Source: Adlercreutzia muris
GTDB lineage: Bacteria > Actinomycetota > Coriobacteriia > Coriobacteriales > Eggerthellaceae
Length of the DNA: 64,000 nt
NCBI RefSeq assembly: GCF_008831045.1
Contig: NZ_WAJS01000007.1
Location: forward strand, 1-64,000
Direction: 5' to 3'
Position numbers and translations under genes: made by a program. Position 1 is the stretch's first letter; each line of letters begins with the position of its first letter. Shown here piece by piece: positions 8,231 to 15,635 of the stretch. Below the pieces are notes generated by a model that saw only the letters and a list, made by a program, of their open reading frames with translations, was not told the DNA's origin and did not search any database.

Positions 8231-8262
8231 AAAAAAAAGCCGGTGGCACAGTGCCACCGACT
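8231..8262 (-). terminator. Terminator of tRNA-Val
   Basis: On the minus strand a roughly 11-bp stem (8251-8262 with 8238-8249) is followed by an eight-base T-run (8238-8231). It begins 12 nt beyond the CCA end of the tRNA. Confidence 0.8.
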
Positions 8263-8273
8263 TCTGCATTCAA

Positions 8274-8348
<75 letters not shown>

Positions 8349-8388
8349 ATTCAAGGTGCGCTGCCCGTCTCCGTTGCAGCGAGTTAGT

Positions 8389-8416
8389 AGTTTATCAGAA
8401 ACCGCCTCGCTGTCAA
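8389..8416 (-). promoter_or_regulatory. Promoter of tRNA-Val
   Basis: The minus strand carries a perfect -35 TTGACA (8416-8411), a 16-bp spacer and -10 TAAACT (8394-8389). The start point would fall about 35 nt upstream of the mature tRNA 5' end. Confidence 0.8.
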
Positions 8417-8449
8417 AGGAAATTTTCAACGAACTTGGAAAAGAACCGC

Positions 8450-8875
8450 CTACCGCTCCACATCGTCCACCGCGGCCGGCCCATCGGCGCCCTCGGGCAG
8501 CTCCCGAGCCGTGCGCGGGGCGATCTTGTCGTAGTTCCAGCCGTTAGCGTACTTGGGCGGCAGTGTGACCGCGTAACGGGCGCCGCACTTGCCGCAGACG
8601 ACCACCTTCCCCCACTTGGGGCGCACCATCCACCATACGACGCCCGCCGTTGCCGCCGTGACGGCCACAGCCAGGAGCAGCAGCATATCCATGAAGCCGG
8701 CCTCGGCCTCGTTGCCAGTCGTGAGCCCCGCGAGGGCCACGAGCACCCACAGGCCCGCCACATAGATGGCGATGCCGGCGACGAGCACCTTGGCAATGCC
8801 CGCCGTAGGCAGCATCCCCTCGTACTGGGTCGCCCGCGTCTTGCACTCGCGGCACTTCACCTTGCTCGTCTCCAT
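8450..8875 (-). CDS. Small membrane protein with N- and C-terminal zinc-ribbon cysteine pairs, function unknown
   Basis: I do not recognise this 141-aa protein as a named family. A Cys pair (KCREC) lies in the first 15 residues, followed by two hydrophobic helices at about residues 22-48 and 55-78. A second Cys pair (CGKCGARY) near residue 95 resembles half of a rubredoxin-like zinc ribbon. The four cysteines could form one zinc site on the cytoplasmic side of a hairpin membrane protein. The start ATG 8875 was preferred over upstream in-frame starts because the Cys-rich domain begins there and GAGAGG lies about 9 nt upstream. It stands alone between tRNA genes on the same strand. Confidence 0.65.
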   Translation of the reverse strand: METSKVKCRECKTRATQYEGMLPTAGIAKVLVAGIAIYVAGLWVLVALAGLTTGNEAEAGFMDMLLLLAVAVTAATAGVVWWMVRPKWGKVVVCGKCGARYAVTLPPKYANGWNYDKIAPRTARELPEGADGPAAVDDVER

Positions 8876-9021
8876 AGGGCACCGCCTCTCTCGGCCAATC
8901 GGTTCGTCTACCGCCATAGTACCACAGAGCCCCTCTCTTTTTTGTGCACGTGAGCAAGGGAGCCGAGCGCCGCCGCGTCCCAAAGCCCCCAGGGCCGTCG
9001 TCCCGCGCATCCGAGAGACGC

Positions 9022-9048
9022 AAAAGAAAAGCTCCCCGCAGGGAGCTT
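9022..9048 (-). terminator. Terminator of the tRNA-Cys/tRNA-Gly pair
   Basis: An 8-bp stem (9029-9036 with 9041-9048) has a 4-nt loop and is followed on the minus strand by TTTTCTTTTG. It starts 9 nt after the CCA end of tRNA-Gly. Confidence 0.8.
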
Positions 9049-9056
9049 GGAAGTTC

Positions 9057-9132
9057 TGGAGCGGACAACGGGATTCGAACCCGCGACCCTCACCTTGGCA
9101 AGGTGATGCTCTACCAGCTGAGCCATGTCCGC
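9057..9132 (-). tRNA. tRNA-Gly(GCC), copy 2
   Basis: This 76-nt cloverleaf has acceptor GCGGACA/TGTCCGC, GTTCGAATC T-loop and encoded CCA. The anticodon stem-loop CACCT TGCCAAG-type gives anticodon GCC, reading GGC and GGU. It is identical over its whole length to the copy at 9287-9362. Confidence 0.97.
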
Positions 9133-9146
9133 ATTTGGTGCAAGGT

Positions 9147-9220
9147 TGGAGGCGACGCCCGGATTCGAACCGGGGGTGAAGGCTTTGCAGGCCTCTGCCT
9201 TACCACTTGGCCACGTCGCC
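9147..9220 (-). tRNA. tRNA-Cys(GCA)
   Basis: This 74-nt cloverleaf has acceptor GGCGACG/CGTCGCC, a GTTCGAATC T-loop and an encoded CCA. The loop CTGCAAA in the anticodon arm gives anticodon GCA. It lies between two identical tRNA-Gly genes, 14 nt from the downstream one, and is probably co-transcribed with it. Confidence 0.96.
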
Positions 9221-9242
9221 ATTTCCTTGGCGGCTGTCATTG

Positions 9243-9276
9243 AAAAGGCCGGTCAAACAAGTGCCTGACCGGCCTT
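9243..9276 (-). terminator. Terminator-like hairpin between tRNA-Gly copy 1 and tRNA-Cys
   Basis: A perfect 11-bp stem (9245-9255 with 9266-9276) has a 10-nt loop and is followed by TTTT on the minus strand. It may limit read-through from the first tRNA-Gly into the Cys-Gly pair. Confidence 0.65.
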
Positions 9277-9286
9277 CTGATGACAA

Positions 9287-9362
9287 TGGAGCGGACAACG
9301 GGATTCGAACCCGCGACCCTCACCTTGGCAAGGTGATGCTCTACCAGCTGAGCCATGTCCGC
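9287..9362 (-). tRNA. tRNA-Gly(GCC), copy 1
   Basis: This tRNA is identical in sequence to 9057-9132, including the encoded CCA. It is the promoter-proximal gene of the cluster. Confidence 0.97.
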
Positions 9363-9375
9363 ATCGCGAGGAGAT

Positions 9376-9404
9376 ACTATACGGTATCGCACCGGAGGAT
9401 GCAA
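9376..9404 (-). promoter_or_regulatory. Promoter of the tRNA-Gly/Cys/Gly cluster
   Basis: On the minus strand TTGCAT (9404-9399), a 17-bp spacer and TATAGT (9381-9376) make a good sigma-70-type promoter. The start point falls about 7 nt upstream of the mature tRNA-Gly. Confidence 0.8.
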
Positions 9405-9445
9405 GCCCTTTTTTGAAAAAACTTTCAAGCGGGCCCAAAGGACAC

Positions 9446-10360
9446 CTATTCCACGCGCTCCCCCGTCTCGATGGCGGCATCCACGCAGCGCTTCGCCCGC
9501 TCGCCCACCTCGGCCGGGGCCTCTCCGGCCTCGGCCCGGGCCACAGCCGTATCGATGGCAGCGTCGGCGAGCTCCTTCTTCCAGCGATTCAGGTTGGAAT
9601 TGAACCGCATTTGGATGAGCTCCAGCGCGACAGCGAAGATCATAGCGAAGTACACCATGAGCTTCTCCATGTGCATGTCGAGCACCTCAATGGAGGTGTG
9701 GATACCGGCGGAATCGAGGACGAGCAGCACGCCGATGGCGCAGATGAACACCAGGGCGAGGATCTTCATCTCGGGATGGGCGTTGATAAAGTTAGAGATG
9801 GGATCGATGAACACCATCATAATGATGACGGCGATCATCACGGCCAGGATCATGATGATGAGGTGCTCGGCCAGGCCCACAGCGGTGATGACCGAGTCGA
9901 TGGAGAAGACGAGATCCATGACCATGATGGTGCCCACGGCCTGGGGCAGCGAGATAAGGTGGCGCGCCTTGTGCTCCTCGGAGGTCTCGGCTTTGATCTC
10001 GGTAAGGGCGAGCACATCGATGAGCTCGCGGATGCCCTTGTAGATGAGGTAGGCGCCGCCGATGAGCATCACGATATCGCGCACGGAGAAGCCGTGGCTG
10101 AAGAAGCCCCAATCCACGGTGAACAGCGGCGTGGTCATGTGCACGAGGTACGAGGCGAAACAGAGGAACAGGACGCGCATTACCAGGGCGCCAGCCAAAC
10201 CGAGCTTGCGGCCGATGTGGCGCTTATCCTCGGGCAGGCGGTTCGTGGTGATGGAGATGAACACCAGGTTGTCCACCCCCAGCACGATCTCCAGAAAGAT
10301 CAGGGTCAGCAGGCTGATCCAAGCCTCCGGGGTGGCGAAAATCGACAGGTCCACAGACAT
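9446..10360 (-). CDS. TerC/YkoY-family integral membrane metal (Mn2+) exporter
   Basis: This 304-aa membrane protein has about seven hydrophobic segments and the TerC-family signature LEIVLGVDNLVFI near residue 25, with acidic residues in the membrane helices. A second related motif, MDLVFSIDSVITAVGL, lies near residue 145. TerC-family proteins such as B. subtilis YkoY/MeeF and E. coli Alx export or handle Mn2+, some of it for secreted metalloproteins. Start ATG 10360 was chosen over an upstream start because GAGGAGA lies directly before it and the conserved region starts there. The leader contains a yybP-ykoY riboswitch, which independently supports manganese control. Confidence 0.9.
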   Translation of the reverse strand: MSVDLSIFATPEAWISLLTLIFLEIVLGVDNLVFISITTNRLPEDKRHIGRKLGLAGALVMRVLFLCFASYLVHMTTPLFTVDWGFFSHGFSVRDIVMLIGGAYLIYKGIRELIDVLALTEIKAETSEEHKARHLISLPQAVGTIMVMDLVFSIDSVITAVGLAEHLIIMILAVMIAVIIMMVFIDPISNFINAHPEMKILALVFICAIGVLLVLDSAGIHTSIEVLDMHMEKLMVYFAMIFAVALELIQMRFNSNLNRWKKELADAAIDTAVARAEAGEAPAEVGERAKRCVDAAIETGERVE

Positions 10361-10424
10361 TCTCCTCGTCTCATCGGGGCCGCAAGGCCCGCTCTCGTCT
10401 CGGCGGGGCGCGCAAGGCGGCAAC

Positions 10425-10583
10425 AAAAAAGACTCATGGTGCAGCCGGCTCCCTAACGGGTCAGTCTGCACCATGAGTCTCGCTATTTAAGGCTCGCCAG
10501 GCCACCGTTGCCGCCTGCGCGGAAAACTGTGACCACGATGTTGAACGAGCCGCGCACCGCGCCAGCTACTCCCCCATGGGGTT
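10425..10583 (-). promoter_or_regulatory. yybP-ykoY manganese riboswitch with terminator expression platform
   Basis: The minus-strand leader of the TerC gene shows the class's conserved blocks in order: GGGGAGTAGCT (10574-10564), CGTTCAACAT near 10530, and GCGAGAC (10483-10477). A terminator with a perfect 14-bp stem (10466-10479 with 10431-10444) and six T residues (10430-10425) follows. The 5' CCATG near 10580 can pair with CATGG at 10475-10471, which is also the 5' arm of the terminator. Formation of aptamer helix P1 would therefore prevent termination, giving a Mn2+-ON switch. The transcript would start almost exactly at P1 (see promoter 10589-10617). Confidence 0.87.
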
Positions 10584-10588
10584 TCCCT

Positions 10589-10617
10589 ATCCTATCAAAG
10601 GGCACAGGGCGGGGCAA
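10589..10617 (-). promoter_or_regulatory. Promoter of the riboswitch-TerC transcript
   Basis: On the minus strand TTGCCC (10617-10612), a 17-bp spacer and TAGGAT (10594-10589) place the start near 10583, just before the riboswitch P1 helix. It is back to back with the plus-strand promoter at 10618. Confidence 0.65.
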
Positions 10618-10626
10618 TGGTATAAT
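10618..10626 (+). promoter_or_regulatory. Extended -10 promoter of the 10674 gene
   Basis: TGGTATAAT is a consensus extended -10 (TGnTATAAT). No strong -35 is visible, as expected for this promoter type. The leader to the start codon would be about 40 nt. Confidence 0.7.
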
Positions 10627-10673
10627 CGGCAACGATACCGTGACTGCTCAGAAGCACCATAGGAGTACCATTC

Positions 10674-11609
10674 ATGACCCGTGAATCCGCGAACCACGCG
10701 CTGCCCCCCGCCGATGGGCCCGAAGAGGCCCCTCGCCCCAGCTCGCCAGGGACCGGCCGCCGCTCCCACGCCCGCGCCGACGCGAGCCATTCGCGCTTGA
10801 ATGCGGAAGACGTGTGGGAGAGCATCAAGAACTCGCTGTTCCACCGCGAGAAGAGCACCGTGCGCATCGGCGACGTGCGCTACCACGATGGCGCCGAGCT
10901 CTCGCGCCCCCTGGAGATGCCGGTGCGCGTGAAGGCGGTCATGCTCGCGGCCATGGCCGTGGCGGCCGTGGCCAGCGGCCTGTTCCTATCGAAGTACTTC
11001 GACCAAGTGATGAACGAGCCTTTGCGCCAGCAGGAGGCCCTCCAAGAGAACCTTGCCCGCGAGGTTTCCTACGACCTGCCCTCCCTGGCCGCGCTCATGC
11101 CGTTGGACGACGAGGCCATGATGGCGTCTCTCACCGAGGCCGGCTACACTCTCTACGAGCGCACCCCCGTGGGCACCAATCCCGAGGGCGGCTTCGAGGT
11201 CATCAAGCTGCCGGCCGACCTCACCGTGGAGGAAGCGGGGCTCATGTACATGACCGGCATCGACAAACTGTCGGCCGCCGATGCCGTGCGGCTGCTCAAG
11301 GGCGCCTGGACCTTGGATGTGTCGCGCAAGGCCGGCGAGAGCATCCGCCTGCGCTACGCCGATTTCGACTCCGGCACTATCGAGAAGGCCGTTCAGGGCG
11401 CCATGCAGGCCGAGGGCCTCGAGAGTGCCGAGATCACCGACAACGGCGTGGACGATTCCGGCAACACCTTCCAGGCCGGCACCGTGGCCACCGACAGCGG
11501 CACCTACAACTGGCGCGTGTCGGCCATCGAGCTGTCTGAGATGTACGACATCTCGGGGCTGCCCAACACCGCCTTCTTCGTCGGCATCCGCTTCGGCGCC
11601 GCGGCCTAA
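10674..11609 (+). CDS. Single-span membrane protein of unknown function
   Basis: I do not recognise a family for this 311-aa protein. Residues 1-45 are Pro/Ser/Arg-rich and probably disordered. A short conserved-looking stretch (AEDVWESIKNSLFHREKS) precedes a membrane-spanning helix at about residues 88-108. The remaining 200 residues are predicted outside the cytoplasm: a helical stretch (QQEALQENLAREV) and a mixed alpha/beta domain with no cysteines. Topology looks type II (short cytoplasmic tail, large external domain). AGGAG lies about 7 nt before ATG 10674. It has its own extended -10 promoter and terminator, so it is monocistronic. Divergence from the TerC gene is not evidence of a shared role. 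Confidence 0.7.
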   Translation: MTRESANHALPPADGPEEAPRPSSPGTGRRSHARADASHSRLNAEDVWESIKNSLFHREKSTVRIGDVRYHDGAELSRPLEMPVRVKAVMLAAMAVAAVASGLFLSKYFDQVMNEPLRQQEALQENLAREVSYDLPSLAALMPLDDEAMMASLTEAGYTLYERTPVGTNPEGGFEVIKLPADLTVEEAGLMYMTGIDKLSAADAVRLLKGAWTLDVSRKAGESIRLRYADFDSGTIEKAVQGAMQAEGLESAEITDNGVDDSGNTFQAGTVATDSGTYNWRVSAIELSEMYDISGLPNTAFFVGIRFGAAA

Positions 11610-11639
11610 GCCAGCGTCCGGCACCCCGCTCGAACGACC

Positions 11640-11666
11640 AGGGACGCCCGCGGGCGTCCCTTTCTC
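11640..11666 (+). terminator. Terminator of the 10674 gene
   Basis: A 9-bp GC-rich stem (11640-11648 with 11653-11661) has a CGCG loop and is followed by TTCTCTT. Confidence 0.75.
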
Positions 11667-11749
11667 TTCCACGGAAGGCTGCGACCGGAAGGCGCGGATG
11701 GCCGGGATCTCGGAGGAGCCCGAAGACGACTCGGGAAGAAGCCCGGGCC

Positions 11750-12688
11750 CTAGAAGGCCTCGGGCTTCTCCCCTGCCCCGCGATGCTCCCCCGCCGCGCT
11801 CTCATCGGCCCCGGCGGGCTCGATGTGCACGAGCATCTCCTTCAGCTCAGGGAAGGCCTCCTGAAGCCGTCGCTCGATCTCGTCCCCGAGGCAATGGGCG
11901 GCCAGCACCGTCATGGCCGGGTCCACAAGGGCGTGCATGTCGCCGTACACCTCCCCCTCGGTACCGCGGGTGCGCACGCAGTGCACCTCCACAATGCCGG
12001 GAACCGCCTCGGCCACGGCCACGATGTCGGCGGCCGGGATGCGGGCGTGGTCGGACAGGGTGCGCAATCCCGTGCGGAATACCCCGGCGGCCGAGACCAG
12101 AATGGCCCCGGTCACGAGCAGGGCCATGATAGGATCGGCCATGGGAAAGCCCACGGCCACCAGGCCGAGACCGACAATGACGCCGATGGATACGAAGGCA
12201 TCCGACAAAGTATGGGCGGCATCAGCGGCCAGGATCTCGCTCTTGAGGCGCCGGGCGGCGCGGCGCTCGCAGAAGGTCACGCCGAGGTTCACTATCAACG
12301 TGCCCACCATGACCACGAAGGAGACGGGTGTGACCTGGGCGGTGTAGTGCTGGCTCACGAGCTTCTCCACGGCCCCGGAGCCCACCTCGAAGGCGGCCAG
12401 GAGCAGCAGAACCCCGATGGCGAGCGACCCGTAGGTCTCGAACTTCGAGTGGCCGTAGGGGTGCCCGTCATCGGCCGGCCGCGCCGCCAGGGAGATGCCG
12501 ATAAGGCCGATGACATTGCCGAGGGAATCGAAGACCGAGTGGATGCCGTCGGCCTGCATGGAGGCCGATCCCGAGGCCAGGCCGTAGAAGTACTTCGCCG
12601 CGGCCACCATCAAATTCAAGACGAGGACGATCCAGAGGACCCGCTCCACCTGCCGCCCGTGGGCCTTCTTCGCCGTCATGGCCGTCAT
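11750..12688 (-). CDS. Cation diffusion facilitator (CDF) family divalent metal exporter
   Basis: This CDF transporter of 312 aa would use the proton gradient to expel Zn2+, Fe2+, Mn2+ or a similar ion. There are six hydrophobic helices in the first 210 residues. The intramembrane metal-site motifs are DGIHSVFDS near residue 43 (helix 2) and DAAHTLSDA near 160 (helix 5). A cytoplasmic ferredoxin-like C-terminal domain of about 85 residues follows (VHCVRTRGTEGEVYGDMHALV). The HxxxD pairs fit the Zn/Cd- or Fe/Zn-type subgroups, but the metal is not decided by sequence. Start ATG 12688 is one of two close ATGs. It lies 16 nt beyond the terminator of the upstream tRNA-Leu. Confidence 0.9.
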   Translation of the reverse strand: MTAMTAKKAHGRQVERVLWIVLVLNLMVAAAKYFYGLASGSASMQADGIHSVFDSLGNVIGLIGISLAARPADDGHPYGHSKFETYGSLAIGVLLLLAAFEVGSGAVEKLVSQHYTAQVTPVSFVVMVGTLIVNLGVTFCERRAARRLKSEILAADAAHTLSDAFVSIGVIVGLGLVAVGFPMADPIMALLVTGAILVSAAGVFRTGLRTLSDHARIPAADIVAVAEAVPGIVEVHCVRTRGTEGEVYGDMHALVDPAMTVLAAHCLGDEIERRLQEAFPELKEMLVHIEPAGADESAAGEHRGAGEKPEAF

Positions 12689-12703
12689 GGAAACCTCCTA
12701 TAC

Positions 12704-12727
12704 GAAAAGGGAGCCCTTAGGCTCCCT
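12704..12727 (-). terminator. Terminator of tRNA-Leu
   Basis: An 8-bp stem (12708-12715 with 12720-12727) has a 4-nt loop and is followed by TTTC on the minus strand, 10 nt after the tRNA CCA end. Confidence 0.7.
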
Positions 12728-12737
12728 GTCTCTGTTC

Positions 12738-12826
12738 TGGTGTCGGAGGCGGGATTTGAACCCGCACACCCGGTAAATGGGCACTAGCACCTCAAGCTAG
12801 CGTGTCTGCCGTTCCACCACTCCGAC
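12738..12826 (-). tRNA. tRNA-Leu(GAG)
   Basis: This is an 89-nt class II tRNA with a long variable arm (TGCCCATTTACCGGGTG region). It has acceptor GTCGGAG/CTCCGAC, a GTTCAAATC T-loop and encoded CCA. The anticodon loop TTGAGGT on the stem CTAGC/GCTAG gives GAG, reading CUC and CUU. Confidence 0.96.
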
Positions 12827-12847
12827 GTGCGATTTGCAGCGACGATT

Positions 12848-12875
12848 ATTCTAACAGAACCGGCCGTCGATGCAA
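12848..12875 (-). promoter_or_regulatory. Promoter of tRNA-Leu
   Basis: On the minus strand TTGCAT (12875-12870), a 16-bp spacer and TAGAAT (12853-12848) fit a sigma-70-type promoter. The -35 hexamer is the same as in the tRNA-Gly promoter. Confidence 0.75.
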
Positions 12876-12889
12876 GGGGTAATTTTCCC

Positions 12890-13144
12890 TTATTGGGAAA
12901 TGGTCCCGTGGGGGTACACGATCATGAGCACGACCAGGGAAAGGAGGAACACGATGGCGCAGCCGATGGTGATGCGGTCCAGGTTCTTCTCGATGATGCT
13001 CGTACCCGTCTGAGTGGAGTACATGGAGCTAGCGATCATGTCGGAGATGCCAGTTCCCTTGCCCGAGTGCATGAGGATGAAGATGATGAGGCCGATGCCC
13101 GAGAGCACCAGCAGAACCAAAAAGACGATTGCCAAAGGACTCAC
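12890..13144 (-). CDS. secG: Preprotein translocase subunit SecG
   Basis: SecG is the small accessory subunit of the SecYEG channel. The 84-aa protein has two hydrophobic helices (residues 3-25 and 60-79). Between them lies a conserved loop with MHSGKGTGISDMIASS, which matches the family's 'QxGKGGGL' loop in position. The start GTG at 13144 was chosen because SecG proteins begin directly with the first helix; an open frame continues upstream to 13219 but would add an untypical polar leader and overlap the promoter. It follows the glycolytic run on the same strand but has its own promoter (13191-13219). A weak hairpin (TTTCCC/GGGAAA) overlaps its stop codon. Confidence 0.9.
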   Translation of the reverse strand: MSPLAIVFLVLLVLSGIGLIIFILMHSGKGTGISDMIASSMYSTQTGTSIIEKNLDRITIGCAIVFLLSLVVLMIVYPHGTISQ

Positions 13145-13190
13145 TATGTCACGCTTCTTTCGTAGGTGTGTCGGTGTACGCAAGTTATTC

Positions 13191-13219
13191 AGTATACCGT
13201 TCCCGCCCTCCTCGCGCAA
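13191..13219 (-). promoter_or_regulatory. Promoter of secG, overlapping a 10-bp dyad
   Basis: On the minus strand TTGCGC (13219-13214), a 17-bp spacer and TATACT (13196-13191) form a plausible promoter. A perfect 10-bp inverted repeat (13197-13206 with 13227-13236) brackets the -35. It could be the gpmI terminator (without a U-tract) or an operator. Confidence 0.65.
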
Positions 13220-13258
13220 GAAGGTTGCGGGAACGGTTCTCCTCGGACCCCAGGGACC

Positions 13259-14845
13259 CTAGGCCAGCAGGCTCTCGCCAGTCATTTCCACGGGCTGCGG
13301 CACGCCGATCATGGCCAGCAGCGTGGGGGCGATGTCGGCCAGGCGCCCCTCGGCCCCCGACAGGCGCAAGGCCGCCCCCGACGCGTCCACCAGCGCGAGG
13401 GGCACCGGAGCGGTCGTGTGGGCCGTGAAGGCGCCTCCGTCATCGGCGATCATCTTGTCGGCATTGCCGTGGTCGGCGGTCACGAGGGCCACGCCGCCCT
13501 TGGCCGCAATGGCCCCGAGCACCGCGCCCACGCCGGCGTCCACGGCCTCCACGGCGGCCCGGGCGGCATCCACCACACCGGTGTGGCCCACCATGTCGCA
13601 GTTGGCGAAGTTCACGATGTACACGTCGGCCTCGTCGGCCTCGATGGCCGCCACCAGGGCGGCAGCCACCTCGGGCTCGCTCATCTCGGGCTGGAGATCG
13701 TAGGTGGCCACCTTCGGGCTCGGGATGAGCTTGCGGCTCTCCCCCGGCCGCGGCGCCTCGACGCCGCCGTTGAAGAAGAACGTCACATGGGCGTACTTCT
13801 CCGTCTCGGCGATATGGTACTGGGCAAGCCCCGCCTCGGCCAGCACGTCGGCCAACACATGATCGGGGAATTCCTTGGCAAAGGCCACCGGTGCGGGAAT
13901 GGCCGGGTCGTACTCCGTGAGGCACACGAAATGCACTCCGGGGAAGCGCGGCCGCTCGAAGCCGTCGAAGGCGGGATCCACCAGGGCCCGGGTCAGCTCG
14001 CGGGCGCGATCGGGGCGGAAGTTGAAGAACACCACCGCATCGCCATCCTGCACGCCGCGCGGGCGCAGGGCCACAGGCTCCACGAACTCGTCGGTGACCC
14101 CGTCGGCGTAGGAAGACTCCATGGCGGCCACGGCCCCCAGATCGCGGCAGGGTTCGGCGTTCACGACCGCCTCCCAGGCGCGGCCCACGCGCTCCCAGCG
14201 GTTGTCGCGGTCCATGGCGTAGTAACGGCCGCACACCGAGGCCACCTCGATGGTGACCGGCGCGCCATCTGCGCGACCGGCGGCCCGCTCGATGTAATCG
14301 ACGAGTTCGGCCATGTAGCCGGCACCGCTTGCGGGGGGCACGTCGCGACCATCCATGAAGCAGTGGATCATGATATGGCCCACGCCGGCGGCCACGGCCG
14401 CATCCACCAGGGCGTAGAGGTGCTCGTTGGAGGAATGGACGCCCCCGTCCGACAGAAGCCCCATGAGGTGCAGGGCACATCCCGGCTTCCGGGCCGCGGC
14501 GAAGGCCTCGGACAGCACGGGATTGGCAGCCAGCTCGCCGGAGCGGCAGGCACGGTTGATGCGAGTGAGCTCCTGGAACACCACCCGGCCGGCGCCGATG
14601 TTCAAATGCCCTACCTCGGAGTTGCCCATCTGCCCCTCGGGCAGGCCCACGGCCTCGCCGGACGCGGCCAGGCGCGTCGTGGAGGCCTCGGCAAACAGGC
14701 GATCGAGGTTCGGCGTGTCGGCCAGGGAGATGGCATTGCCCGCGCCGGGCGCCTCCAGGCCGAAGCCGTCCATGATAATGAGGCAGGCCGGCAGTCGCAG
14801 GGTCGCCTTCTCCGCCGCGCTGGCAGCGCGAAACGTCGCGGTCAT
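13259..14845 (-). CDS. gpmI: 2,3-bisphosphoglycerate-independent phosphoglycerate mutase
   Basis: GpmI interconverts 3- and 2-phosphoglycerate in glycolysis/gluconeogenesis using two Mn2+ ions and a catalytic serine. The 528 aa fit the family. The N-terminal metal motif CLIIMDGFG is near residue 25 and the nucleophile region MGNSEVGHLNIGAGR near 70. The substrate-binding block GRYYAMDRDNRWER lies near 205 and the second metal motif LVTADHGNADKM near 460. The ATG at 14845 directly follows the tpiA stop codon. It is the last glycolytic gene in the run gap-pgk-tpiA-gpmI. Its likely Mn2+ dependence gives a loose link to the manganese genes nearby. Confidence 0.97.
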   Translation of the reverse strand: MTATFRAASAAEKATLRLPACLIIMDGFGLEAPGAGNAISLADTPNLDRLFAEASTTRLAASGEAVGLPEGQMGNSEVGHLNIGAGRVVFQELTRINRACRSGELAANPVLSEAFAAARKPGCALHLMGLLSDGGVHSSNEHLYALVDAAVAAGVGHIMIHCFMDGRDVPPASGAGYMAELVDYIERAAGRADGAPVTIEVASVCGRYYAMDRDNRWERVGRAWEAVVNAEPCRDLGAVAAMESSYADGVTDEFVEPVALRPRGVQDGDAVVFFNFRPDRARELTRALVDPAFDGFERPRFPGVHFVCLTEYDPAIPAPVAFAKEFPDHVLADVLAEAGLAQYHIAETEKYAHVTFFFNGGVEAPRPGESRKLIPSPKVATYDLQPEMSEPEVAAALVAAIEADEADVYIVNFANCDMVGHTGVVDAARAAVEAVDAGVGAVLGAIAAKGGVALVTADHGNADKMIADDGGAFTAHTTAPVPLALVDASGAALRLSGAEGRLADIAPTLLAMIGVPQPVEMTGESLLA

Positions 14846-15616
<771 letters not shown>

Positions 15617-15635
15617 GGGACTTCCTTTCTTCCCG

